Source: Candidatus Krumholzibacteriota bacterium (GTDB lineage Bacteria; Krumholzibacteriota; Krumholzibacteriia; JAJRXK01). From it: DNA of 62,276 nucleotides. The position numbers and the translations under genes are program-made. Below the pieces are notes generated by a model, which had not been told where the DNA came from, made no database searches, and saw only the letters and a program-made list of their open reading frames with translations. The stretch is from assembly GCA_024276305.1 (NCBI GenBank), contig JAJRXK010000065.1, forward strand, positions 1-62,276, in the 5' to 3' direction. Of the stretch, positions 16,975-24,610 are shown in pieces (position 1 is the stretch's first letter; each line of letters begins with the position of its first letter).

Positions 16975-17232
16975 ATGGCACACAAGAAGGGCGTGGGCTC
17001 GAGTCGCAACGGTCGAGACAGCAATCCCTGTATGCTCGGTGTGAAGTCCTATGGGGGCGAAGAGATCCACGCGGGCACGATCATCGTGCGTCAGCGGGGA
17101 ACCAAGATTCATCCGGGACGCAACGTGGGACGTGGTCGTGACGACACCCTCTTTGCCAAGGTGACGGGGACGGTCCAGTTCGAACGCTGGGGACGATCGC
17201 GGCGGCGCGTCCATGTCGTTCCCGCCGAGTAG
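16975..17232 (+). CDS. rpmA: 50S ribosomal protein L27
   Basis: An 85-residue ribosomal protein near the peptidyl-transferase centre. It starts directly with [17 protein letters not shown], so it is the form without the cleavable N-terminal extension seen in Firmicutes. [21 protein letters not shown] and [18 protein letters not shown] are typical. AAGGAG precedes the ATG. A strong intrinsic terminator follows nine bases after the stop. Confidence 0.97.
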   Translation: MAHKKGVGSSRNGRDSNPCMLGVKSYGGEEIHAGTIIVRQRGTKIHPGRNVGRGRDDTLFAKVTGTVQFERWGRSRRRVHVVPAE

Positions 17233-17240
17233 CCGACTTC

Positions 17241-17272
17241 ATCGCCCACCTCTCCGGTGGGCGATCTTCGTT
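17241..17272 (+). terminator. intrinsic terminator after rpmA
   Basis: A perfect 10-bp stem (ATCGCCCACC at 17241-17250 pairing with 17256-17265) around a five-base loop, followed by CTTCGTT. The T-tract is weak but stem strength and position, directly after the rpmA stop, support termination. Confidence 0.8.
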
Positions 17273-17307
17273 GAGATCGTTGCCCTCCCGATGACCGCGA
17301 GCGAGCG

Positions 17308-18090
17308 ATGGTAGTTCCGAAGGCATCCCCCCCCGATTCCGGGTCCACGCCGACCGCCGAAGTGATCGCGGTGTTGCCGGCGCGATATGCCAGCCAACGC
17401 TTCCCGGGCAAGCCTCTGGCCGATCTCTGTGGAAAGCCCCTGCTGGCCTGGGCGATTGCGGCGGCGCTCCGGGCCGAACGGGTGGGCGCGGTTCTCGTCG
17501 CCACCGATCACGCAGAGATCGCGCGGATCGCCGAGGATGCCGGCGCAGAGGTCTCCATGACCTCGGCCGATCACCGGACCGGGAGCGATCGGATTGGCGA
17601 GGCAGTGCAAGGCCGGTCGGAATCGGTGGTGCTCAATGTCCAGGGAGACGAGCCCTTGGTTCCCCCTGCCGCCATCGACGCGCTGGTCGACCTTCTGGAC
17701 CACCACCCCGGCGCGGCGGTGAGCACCTTGGCCGCCCCGTGCTCCGAGGCGGATGTGGAGAGCCCCCACGTGGTGAAGGTGGTTCGGGACCCGGCCGGGC
17801 GAGCGCTGTATTTTTCCCGCAGCCCGATTCCGGGGCGGCATCCTCATGGGACCGAGGCGGTTTCCTATCTGCGGCACGTCGGGCTCTACGGATACCGCCG
17901 CACCGCCCTCGATCTCTTCCTCGGAGCCTCGCCATCGGCGCTCGAAAGGGCGGAGGGGCTGGAGCAATTGCGCCTGCTCGAGAATGGCCTGCAGATCGTG
18001 GTCGGAGACATTTCCGAACTCCCTCCCGGCGTCGATACGCCGGAGGATCTGGAACGATGCCGGAAGCGGCTGCTGATGTCGGAGTCCTGA
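17308..18090 (+). CDS. kdsB: 3-deoxy-manno-octulosonate cytidylyltransferase (CMP-Kdo synthetase)
   Basis: KdsB activates Kdo with CTP to CMP-Kdo for LPS inner-core assembly. The nucleotide-binding block VLPARYASQRFPGKPLADLCGKP opens the domain after an 18-residue N-terminal extension; ATDHAEI, HRTGSDRI and VLNVQGDEPL are all conserved. SRSPIP and HVGLYGYRR follow. Length 260. It heads the run kdsB-pyrG-kdsA-kdsC-kdsD. pyrG makes its co-substrate CTP. kdsA, kdsC and kdsD make Kdo from ribulose-5-phosphate. Start ATG 17308; the extension makes a slightly later start possible. Confidence 0.95.
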   Translation: MVVPKASPPDSGSTPTAEVIAVLPARYASQRFPGKPLADLCGKPLLAWAIAAALRAERVGAVLVATDHAEIARIAEDAGAEVSMTSADHRTGSDRIGEAVQGRSESVVLNVQGDEPLVPPAAIDALVDLLDHHPGAAVSTLAAPCSEADVESPHVVKVVRDPAGRALYFSRSPIPGRHPHGTEAVSYLRHVGLYGYRRTALDLFLGASPSALERAEGLEQLRLLENGLQIVVGDISELPPGVDTPEDLERCRKRLLMSES

Positions 18091-18157
18091 GCGAGCGGTA
18101 GTGGCGCCCCCGTGCCCTTCGGTGTAGGCTAGGGCGACTCGCATCTGGAGGTTGGTA

Positions 18158-19846
18158 TTGAGTCGCGGAGAAACCGATTCCCCCAAGCCCGGCGCGAAGA
18201 CCTGCTACATCTTCGTCACTGGCGGCGTCGTCTCGAGTCTGGGGAAGGGGATCGCAACCGCCTCACTCGGAAAGCTTTTGAAGAGCCGAGGCCTCAACGT
18301 TGTTCTCCAGAAGTACGACCCCTACCTGAACGTCGACCCCGGGACCATGAACCCCTTCCAGCACGGCGAGGTCTACGTCACCGATGACGGTGCGGAGACG
18401 GATCTGGATCTCGGTCACTACGAGCGGTTCTTGGATCAGGATCTCGGCCGGATGCACAATGTGACCACCGGTCAGATCTACGACGCCATTCTGACTCGCG
18501 AACGCCACGGCGAATACCTCGGCCGCACCGTGCAGGTCATTCCGCACGTCACCGATGAGATCAAGTATCGGATGAAACGGCCCGCAGTCACGGCTCCGAT
18601 CGATGATCCGGTGGATGTGGTGATCACCGAAATCGGGGGGACGGTCGGCGACATCGAATCGCTGCCTTTCGTCGAGGCGATTCGGCAGATGCGCCTCGAT
18701 TTGGGCGCGGATCGCAGTGTGTTCATTCATCTCACTCTCGTGCCCTATCTGGAGACGGCGGGGGAGATGAAGACCAAGCCAACGCAGCACTCCGTTCGCG
18801 AGATTCGCTCCATCGGTATCCAACCCGATTTTCTCATTTGCCGCTGCCGCTCGGGGCTGCCTGCGGATGTGCGGCGAAAGATTGCGCTCTTCTGCAATGT
18901 GGACGAGCGCAACGTGATCGATGCTGCCGATGTGGAGTCCATCTACGAGGTGCCGCTTCGTCTGGAGGCGCAGCGACTGGACGAGCTGGTTTGCGAACGC
19001 TTCAACATCCGGACGGCGCATCCCGACCTCGAGGGATGGCGTCGGATGGTCGATGGAATCTACGATGCCACCGAGACGGTGCGCATTGCGCTGGTCGGGA
19101 AGTACACAGGATTGAAGGATGCGTACAAGAGCATCATCGAGTCTTTCATTCACGCGGGTGTGACCAACCACGTGCGAGTCGAAATCGACTGGGTGTCGGC
19201 GGAGGCAGTCCAGGATGACGGTCCTGCGGTTCATCTCTCACGGGTGGACGGCATTCTGATTCCGGGAGGATTCGGTGAGCGAGGGACGGAGGGAAAGATC
19301 GCCTCGGTCCGATTCGCGCGGGAGAATGGCGTGCCCTTCTTCGGGATTTGCCTGGGACTGCAAATGGCAGTCATCGAGTACGCTCGGGGAGTGCTGGGAC
19401 TTCACAAGGCCAACAGCACGGAATTCGCCAGCGAAACTCCGGACCCGGTGATCGCATTGCTCAGTGAGCAAGAAGGCGTCGAGGATCTGGGGGGCACCAT
19501 GCGCCTCGGTTCCTATCCCTGCGAGTTGGAAGAGGGCTCCCTGGCTCGCCGTCTCTACGGTGTCGATCTCGTGCACGAACGGCATCGTCATCGCTATGAG
19601 GTGAACAACAACTATCGCGAGAGGCTCGTGCAGGCCGGTTTGAACTTCAGCGGAACTTCGCCGGATGGACTCCTCGCCGAGATCGCGGAGATTCCCGATC
19701 ATCCCTTCTTCATCGCGGTACAGTTCCACCCCGAACTCAAGAGTCGCCCCGAGCGGGTTCATCCGATCTTCGACGGCTTCGTCGGCGCCGCCGCCGCGAG
19801 GATGCGGGCGCGGACCGAGTTGGCGGCAAGCCGCGAGGAAGCGTGA
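18158..19846 (+). CDS. pyrG: CTP synthase
   Basis: PyrG aminates UTP to CTP using glutamine and ATP. The synthetase domain begins YIFVTGGVVSSLGKGI with its P-loop-like element and includes KYDPYLNVDPGTMNPFQHGE. The C-terminal class I glutaminase has its nucleophile Cys in FFGICLGLQ and the His-Glu pair in VQFHPELKSRP. At 562 residues it is somewhat longer than most through a C-terminal tail. TTG 18158 is chosen because TGGAGG sits six bases before it; an in-frame TTG at 18152 lies inside the spacing region. It sits between kdsB and kdsA, linking CTP supply to CMP-Kdo. Its TGA overlaps the kdsA GTG. Confidence 0.96.
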   Translation: MSRGETDSPKPGAKTCYIFVTGGVVSSLGKGIATASLGKLLKSRGLNVVLQKYDPYLNVDPGTMNPFQHGEVYVTDDGAETDLDLGHYERFLDQDLGRMHNVTTGQIYDAILTRERHGEYLGRTVQVIPHVTDEIKYRMKRPAVTAPIDDPVDVVITEIGGTVGDIESLPFVEAIRQMRLDLGADRSVFIHLTLVPYLETAGEMKTKPTQHSVREIRSIGIQPDFLICRCRSGLPADVRRKIALFCNVDERNVIDAADVESIYEVPLRLEAQRLDELVCERFNIRTAHPDLEGWRRMVDGIYDATETVRIALVGKYTGLKDAYKSIIESFIHAGVTNHVRVEIDWVSAEAVQDDGPAVHLSRVDGILIPGGFGERGTEGKIASVRFARENGVPFFGICLGLQMAVIEYARGVLGLHKANSTEFASETPDPVIALLSEQEGVEDLGGTMRLGSYPCELEEGSLARRLYGVDLVHERHRHRYEVNNNYRERLVQAGLNFSGTSPDGLLAEIAEIPDHPFFIAVQFHPELKSRPERVHPIFDGFVGAAAARMRARTELAASREEA

Positions 19847-20709
19847 GTCGGGTCGGCCGTAGGCGTGCATTCTCTCTCGGTCCCGGAGTGGCCGTGGGGG
19901 AAGGGCATCCATTGTTGATCATCGCGGGCCCTTGCGTTCTCGAAGACCCCCAGGAGATGATCACCGTCGCACGCCACATGGCCGAAGTCTGTGCACGGCT
20001 CGGTGTGGCCTATGTGTTCAAGGCCAGTTTCCTCAAGGACAACCGCACGCGCGGTGACAGTCCTCGCGGGCCTGGCCTTCAATCCGGAGTGGATCTGCTG
20101 ATGCACATTCGCGCGGAAGTCGGTTGTCCAGTTCTGACCGATGTGCATCTGCCCGAAGAAATCGATCCCCTGGCCCGGGCGGGTGTGGACATCTTGCAGA
20201 TTCCGGCCTTTCTGAGTCGTCAGACTCGAATGCTCGAGGCGGCTGCGGGCTCTGGTTGCGCGATAAATGTGAAGAAGGGGCAGTTCCTCGCCCCCGAAGA
20301 TCTGGAGCATGTGGCGGACAAGCTCGTTTCTGCGGGCGCGGAGCGAATCCTGTTCACCGAGCGGGGAACGAGTTTCGGCTACCACGATCTGGTGGTCGAC
20401 TTCCGTGGTTTTGCGGTGGCCCATGCATTGGGATGGCCTTGGGTCTTCGACCTGACTCACTCGCTCCAACGGCCCTCCGGCCAGGGAGGCCGTTCGGGGG
20501 GCACGCCCGAGCTGGCTCCGATGATGGCTCGAGCTGCGGTGGCCGCGGGTGTGGACGCGCTCTTTCTGGAAGTGCACCCCGAACCAACACGCGCGCTCTC
20601 CGACGCATCGACCCAATTGCGACTGGAGCAGGTCGAAGAGTGGCTGCCACAGGTCGTCGGAATCCATCGTCAGGTGACCGGCGCGAGCGAGGGGCAGGCC
20701 CAGCGGTGA
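19843..20709 (+). CDS. kdsA: 3-deoxy-8-phosphooctulonate synthase (Kdo-8-P synthase), metal-dependent type
   Basis: KdsA condenses phosphoenolpyruvate with arabinose-5-phosphate to Kdo-8-phosphate. The 288-residue protein has the TIM-barrel landmarks IIAGPCVLED, FKASFLKDNRT, TDVHLPEEIDPL, NVKKGQFLAP, ERGTSFGYHDLVVD and FDLTHSLQRPSGQ. Cys31 in AGPC is the metal ligand of class II (Aquifex-like) enzymes; the metal-independent E. coli type has Asn there, so this one is predicted to need a divalent metal. GTG 19843 overlaps the pyrG stop (GTGA), and its own stop overlaps kdsC the same way, indicating translational coupling. Confidence 0.96.
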   Translation: MSRVGRRRAFSLGPGVAVGEGHPLLIIAGPCVLEDPQEMITVARHMAEVCARLGVAYVFKASFLKDNRTRGDSPRGPGLQSGVDLLMHIRAEVGCPVLTDVHLPEEIDPLARAGVDILQIPAFLSRQTRMLEAAAGSGCAINVKKGQFLAPEDLEHVADKLVSAGAERILFTERGTSFGYHDLVVDFRGFAVAHALGWPWVFDLTHSLQRPSGQGGRSGGTPELAPMMARAAVAAGVDALFLEVHPEPTRALSDASTQLRLEQVEEWLPQVVGIHRQVTGASEGQAQR

Positions 20710-21236
20710 GTTCTCTGGATGGACCCGCGGGGGTGAAGGGTGTGGTCTTCGACGTCGACGGAGTCCTCACCGATGGAATGCTCTACTTCGACGTCCACGG
20801 AGAGTCCCTCAAGCGATTCTCGGCCCGTGACGGGATGGGCATGGCGATGCTGCGGGACAGCGGATTCCTCATGGCCATCGTGAGCGGGCGCAACAGCCCG
20901 GTGGTGGAAAAGAGAGCCCGTGATCTGGGGGTGGACCCGGTGATCCTCGGCCGAATGGACAAGGCCGAAGCCTTGGTGGAGATCGCGCGGCGATGGGACT
21001 GCTCCTGTGAGGAACTGGCCGCGGTGGGAGATGATCTCGTCGACCTTCCCATGTTGCGGCGAGCGGGATTCAGCGCTGCGCCGGCGGATGCAGATCCGCG
21101 AGTTCTGGAGCTGGTGGATCTGAAGCTGAACCATGCGGGCGGCCGCGGGGCGGTCCGGGAGCTGGCCGAAGTGCTGCTTCGGGCGCAGGGAAAGTTCGCA
21201 TCCTTCCTCGAGCGCTTCGAGGCTGAGATCTCATGA
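20706..21236 (+). CDS. kdsC: 3-deoxy-manno-octulosonate-8-phosphatase
   Basis: A 176-residue HAD-superfamily phosphatase that removes phosphate from Kdo-8-P. The nucleophile motif VVFDVDGVLTDG is near residue 13; SGRNSPVVEKRARDLG follows; the third and fourth motifs appear as K in MDKAEAL and AVGDDLVDLPML. This cap-less layout is typical of tetrameric KdsC. The start GTG 20706 overlaps the kdsA stop (GTGA) and the stop overlaps the ATG of the next gene. The preceding and following Kdo genes make the substrate assignment secure. Confidence 0.94.
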   Translation: MSSLDGPAGVKGVVFDVDGVLTDGMLYFDVHGESLKRFSARDGMGMAMLRDSGFLMAIVSGRNSPVVEKRARDLGVDPVILGRMDKAEALVEIARRWDCSCEELAAVGDDLVDLPMLRRAGFSAAPADADPRVLELVDLKLNHAGGRGAVRELAEVLLRAQGKFASFLERFEAEIS

Positions 21237-22288
21237 ACGAGGGACCCTTCGTCAATCCTGGCCGTCTCAATCCCCAGCGGGTGGAGCCGTCCCAGGCCGA
21301 CCGCCGGAGCGACGAAGAACTCGTACGCATGGGGCGGAGCGTACTTCTCCGCGAGGGACGCGCGGTTCTCGACGTGGCCGATGATCTGGGGTCGGACTTC
21401 GCGCAGGCGGTCCGGTGGATCTACGCCTGTCAGGGCAGAGTCCTCATCGCCGGCCTCGGCAAGAGCGGGATCGTGGCGCGGAAGATCGCGGCCACCATGA
21501 CCAGCACGGGCACTCCGGCCCTCTTCGTCCATCCGGTGGAGGCCTTGCACGGAGACTTGGGAATCGCCAGTGGCGACGATCTGCTGTTGGCCATCAGCCG
21601 TAGCGGAGAGAATCCGGAGATCCTGGGCGTGCAGGCATCGTTGATGGCCCATGGCCTGCGCAGCATCGCTCTGACCTGCGAGGCAGAGTCAGAGTTGGCG
21701 CGGCGGGCGAATCTCGTGTTGGCCACTCCCATCGAAGGCGAGGCCTGTCCTCTCCACCTCTCTCCGACGACTTCGACCACCACCGCACTGGCGGTCGGAG
21801 ATGCCCTGGCGATGACCCTCCTGGAGCTGCGGGACTTCCGGGCAGAGGACTTCGCGATCTTCCACCCCAGCGGCGTTTTGGGACGAGCTCTGCGGACCAC
21901 GGTGGCCGACCTGATGCACCACGGGGAGGAACTCCCGCTGGTGAGGGAGGATCGGAGCCTGCGGGATGCCCTGCTCTCGATCGCGGAAAAGCGTTTGGGG
22001 TGCACTTGCGTGATCGACTCCTCCGGAGAGCTGGTGGGCTTCCTCACCGACGGCGATCTGAAGCGGGCCCTGCTCGACGAAGACCGTCCCCTGGATCTGC
22101 CGGTGACTTCGTACATGTCCTCTCGGCCTCGATGCGTGAGCCCCGACACTCTCGCGCGCGACGCCCTCCACCTGATGGAGAGCGACCCGTCCCGTCCCAT
22201 CACCCAGCTGGTGGTGGTGGAGGGGACGCGTCCGGTGGGGCTCATCCACCTTCATGACATCTTGCGCCAGGGGCTCGGCCAAGCCTGA
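21233..22288 (+). CDS. kdsD: arabinose-5-phosphate isomerase (SIS plus two CBS domains)
   Basis: The enzyme isomerises ribulose-5-phosphate to arabinose-5-phosphate, the first committed step toward Kdo. Residues ~45-185 form the SIS domain (GLGKSGIVARKIAATMTSTGT, HPVEALHGDLG and SRSGENPEI). Two CBS domains follow (~220-280 and ~285-350, including FLTDGDLKR and VGLIHLHDIL). The 351-residue length is somewhat above the ~325 residues of KdsD/KpsF/GutQ because of a ~25-residue N-terminal extension. ATG 21233 overlaps the kdsC stop. An 88-bp gap with promoter elements follows, so the Kdo operon may end here. Confidence 0.95.
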   Translation: MNEGPFVNPGRLNPQRVEPSQADRRSDEELVRMGRSVLLREGRAVLDVADDLGSDFAQAVRWIYACQGRVLIAGLGKSGIVARKIAATMTSTGTPALFVHPVEALHGDLGIASGDDLLLAISRSGENPEILGVQASLMAHGLRSIALTCEAESELARRANLVLATPIEGEACPLHLSPTTSTTTALAVGDALAMTLLELRDFRAEDFAIFHPSGVLGRALRTTVADLMHHGEELPLVREDRSLRDALLSIAEKRLGCTCVIDSSGELVGFLTDGDLKRALLDEDRPLDLPVTSYMSSRPRCVSPDTLARDALHLMESDPSRPITQLVVVEGTRPVGLIHLHDILRQGLGQA

Positions 22289-22325
22289 TCTCCGGATTGG
22301 AAGCCTTCCGGCCGGGTTTCATTGA

Positions 22326-22342
22326 TTGGCATTATACTTGCT
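22326..22342 (+). promoter_or_regulatory. candidate sigma-54 promoter ahead of the lipid A acyltransferase-lptC-lptB-rpoN genes
   Basis: TTGGCATTATACTTGCT matches the sigma-54 consensus YTGGCACG-N4-TTGCW at all but two bases. The invariant GG (22328-22329) and GC (22340-22341) are 12 bp apart, the required distance. The inferred start is near 22353, 24 bases before the acyltransferase ATG. The downstream genes on this strand end in rpoN, so sigma-54 may drive its own gene. Confidence 0.6.
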
Positions 22343-22370
22343 TGACAATCCGATTCCCTTTTCGTATCCA
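22342..22370 (+). promoter_or_regulatory. overlapping sigma-70-like promoter
   Basis: Perfect -35 TTGACA (22342-22347), 17-bp spacer, -10 TATCCA (22365-22370). The predicted start coincides with the ATG at 22377, giving a leaderless mRNA. The -35 box shares a base with the sigma-54 -12 element, so the two polymerase forms would exclude each other. Confidence 0.55.
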
Positions 22371-22376
22371 CCTTCT

Positions 22377-23300
22377 ATGGTCGCGACTCTCACCATTCTG
22401 GACCCCGTACGGGGCCTCCGCTCTGCCCTGTGGCTGCGATTTCGCCAAGGGCGTCGAGAGCTGTTCTATCTGTTGGCGCGGTTGTTGGCCCTCGGGATCC
22501 GTGTCCTCCCCTCCTTTGCAGCTCGGTGGCCTCTTCGGGGGCTGGCTCGCCTGGCCTGGCCCCTGCGACGTGGGGACCGGTGCACCGCGCTTCGCCAACT
22601 GCGCCTGGCCTTCCCGGATCGGAGTGAAGCCTGGAGGTGTTGGGTGGGACGGACGGCGCTGCTGCGCATGGCCGACAACTTGGTTTCGGGCCTGCGGGGC
22701 ACCGAGGAGCCCTGGCTCAGCCCCGCGGACTCGCGCCTCCTTCGCGATTTGGCGGAGGAGGGTCGGCCGACGGTGGTGCTCATGGCCCACTACGGGGCCT
22801 GGGAGTTGGCGGGACCGGTCCTGGCCCGGATCTTCCCGTCCTTCGGAGCCTTCACCGCGAATCCGCACAACGACCGCCTCGATCGTTGGTTGAAGGCGGA
22901 ACGCCGAGGTCGGGGCATCGAAGTCTTCGATCGCCACCGCGATCGCATCTCCGCCGCCCGGTGGCTGCGGAGGGGAGGGACCCTCGCGATTCTGGCCGAC
23001 CACCGAAGTGCGGTGGCCACCCGGCCGGTTCCGTGGTTCGGGCGCCTCGCCCCCACCGTGGTGGGTCCGGCTCGCCTCGCACGTTGGGCGGGGGCATCGA
23101 TCCTTCCGGTGCGGGTGGTCGGAGGACCGGGACACTACGAACTCCGGCTGGGGCCGGTGTTGCGGGAAGTGGGCGAATTCGACGAAGACGAGGTCTTGGT
23201 CTGGTGCAACGAGCGGATCGAAGAGTGGGTGGCGGAAGATCCCACGCAGTGGACATGGTGGCACGATCGCTATGGCGACGAGGAGGACCGAGATGGTTGA
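22377..23300 (+). CDS. lipid A lauroyl/myristoyl acyltransferase family protein (LpxL/HtrB-like)
   Basis: A 307-residue member of the lysophospholipid/lipid A acyltransferase family, which adds secondary acyl chains to lipid A at the inner membrane. A hydrophobic N-terminal segment (~22-45) is followed by the catalytic HX4E motif in AHYGAWELAG, then RRGGTLAILADHRSA and PVPWFGRLAPTVVGPARLARWAGASILPVRV. The ending PTQWTWWHDRY is characteristic. ATG 22377 is chosen although no ribosome binding site precedes it; it fits the leaderless promoter. ATG 22326 upstream is in frame but would start inside the sigma-54 element. It takes an unusual position between kdsD and lptC. Confidence 0.88.
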   Translation: MVATLTILDPVRGLRSALWLRFRQGRRELFYLLARLLALGIRVLPSFAARWPLRGLARLAWPLRRGDRCTALRQLRLAFPDRSEAWRCWVGRTALLRMADNLVSGLRGTEEPWLSPADSRLLRDLAEEGRPTVVLMAHYGAWELAGPVLARIFPSFGAFTANPHNDRLDRWLKAERRGRGIEVFDRHRDRISAARWLRRGGTLAILADHRSAVATRPVPWFGRLAPTVVGPARLARWAGASILPVRVVGGPGHYELRLGPVLREVGEFDEDEVLVWCNERIEEWVAEDPTQWTWWHDRYGDEEDRDG

Positions 23301-23847
23301 ATGGCGAAGTCGGGCTGCGTTCGCACTACTTCTACTCCTTGGTTGTGGCGATGCCGAGCCTGGTCAGCCGGTGGTCGAGAGCCAGAATCCGGAACAGACG
23401 ACCTACGAGTATCACACCACCCAGACCAAGATGGGCATTCCCGAGTGGGAGCTCTGGGGCGAGCAAGCCGTGCGCTACGCCGGCAATGCCCAACGCGATC
23501 TCGTGGGCGTTCGCATGGTTTTCTACTCTCAGGGAGAACGCAAGGCGGTCCTCACTTCCGAGACGGGACAGATCGATGAGGAGACCCAGGTGACCGTGGC
23601 TCGGGGCAACGTGGTGGTGGTGTCCGAGGACGGCCGGCGTCTGGAGAGTGAGGTTCTGTACTGGGATCCCGAGAGGCAGCTCATCCACACCGAGGCCTTC
23701 GTCAAGTTCACCGAGGGTGGACGAATCCTGACCGGCTACGGGATGGAGACCGATCCGGATCTGACCAACTTGGTCATTCTGCGGCAGGTTCGAGGCGAGA
23801 TTCCGGCGGAATCCGAGGAAGGAGGCGGTCGTGACGGAGGCTCCTGA
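23293..23847 (+). CDS. lptC: LPS export protein LptC, lipoprotein form
   Basis: LptC links the inner-membrane LPS extractor LptBFG to the periplasmic bridge. This 184-residue version has a lipobox (LLLLGC, Cys18) rather than the transmembrane anchor of E. coli LptC. The beta-jellyroll region is recognisable in YHTTQTKMGIPEWELWGEQA, RKAVLTSETGQID, GNVVVVSEDGRRLESEVLYWD and FVKFTEGGRILTGYGMETD. ATG 23293 has AGGAGGA five bases upstream and overlaps the acyltransferase end. lptB begins inside its last 17 bases, so no lptA gene lies between them, unlike the usual lptC-lptA-lptB order. Confidence 0.85.
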   Translation: MVEWRSRAAFALLLLLGCGDAEPGQPVVESQNPEQTTYEYHTTQTKMGIPEWELWGEQAVRYAGNAQRDLVGVRMVFYSQGERKAVLTSETGQIDEETQVTVARGNVVVVSEDGRRLESEVLYWDPERQLIHTEAFVKFTEGGRILTGYGMETDPDLTNLVILRQVRGEIPAESEEGGGRDGGS

Positions 23848-24586
23848 GGTGGCACGGAAGTCGCTTTCCTGTGAATCGCTGGTCAAGATCTACCGTTCTC
23901 GGCGGGTCGTCGACGGCGTCTCTCTCGACGTCAGGACCGGCGAGGTAGTGGGTCTTCTGGGGCCCAACGGAGCCGGCAAGACGACCACCTTCTACATGAT
24001 GGTGGGATTCATCCGGGCCAATTCGGGAAGCGTGCGCTTCGAAGGACGGGAGGTGGGAAGCCTCCCCATGTACAAACGCGCGCGCATGGGGATCGGGTAC
24101 CTACCTCAGGAAGCCTCGATCTTTCGGAAGATGACGGTCGAGGAGAACGTGCGAGCCATCCTGGAAACCCTACCTCTCTCCCGCAAGGATCGTCAGGATC
24201 GCTGCGATGAGCTCCTCGAAGATCTCGGGGTGAGTCGTTTGCGCAAGAGTCGCGGTCACCAGCTCTCCGGCGGTGAACGTCGGCGAGTGGAGATCGCGCG
24301 AGCTCTGGCCACCGATCCCGACTTCCTCCTCTTGGACGAGCCCTTCGCGGGGATCGATCCCATTGCAGTCCAGGACATTCAATCCATCGTGGGTGGCCTC
24401 AAGAACCGCGGTCTGGGTGTGTTGATCACCGACCACAACGTCCACGAGACTCTTCGGATCACCGATCGCGCTTACATCCTCCACGAGGGCAGGATCGCGG
24501 TGTCGGGAACTCCGGAAGAGATCGTGGAGAACGAAGAGGCCCGACGCATCTACCTGGGGGAAGGCTTCCGCCTGCAGCGGAACTGA
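23831..24586 (+). CDS. lptB: LPS export ABC transporter ATP-binding protein
   Basis: LptB powers extraction of LPS from the inner membrane together with LptF and LptG, whose genes lie at 34961-37395. The 251-residue ATPase has Walker A GPNGAGKT (44-51), the family-typical TTFYMMVGFI, the Q-loop region GYLPQEASIFRKMTV, the ABC signature LSGGE (145-149), Walker B LLLDEPFAGIDP and switch histidine ITDHNVHETL. GTG 23831 overlaps the lptC end by 17 bp, indicating translational coupling. rpoN follows 24 bp downstream, a conserved neighbour in many Gram-negatives. Confidence 0.96.
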   Translation: MTEAPEVARKSLSCESLVKIYRSRRVVDGVSLDVRTGEVVGLLGPNGAGKTTTFYMMVGFIRANSGSVRFEGREVGSLPMYKRARMGIGYLPQEASIFRKMTVEENVRAILETLPLSRKDRQDRCDELLEDLGVSRLRKSRGHQLSGGERRRVEIARALATDPDFLLLDEPFAGIDPIAVQDIQSIVGGLKNRGLGVLITDHNVHETLRITDRAYILHEGRIAVSGTPEEIVENEEARRIYLGEGFRLQRN

Positions 24587-24610
24587 TCCCGTTCGGCAAG
24601 GATTCTCGAC

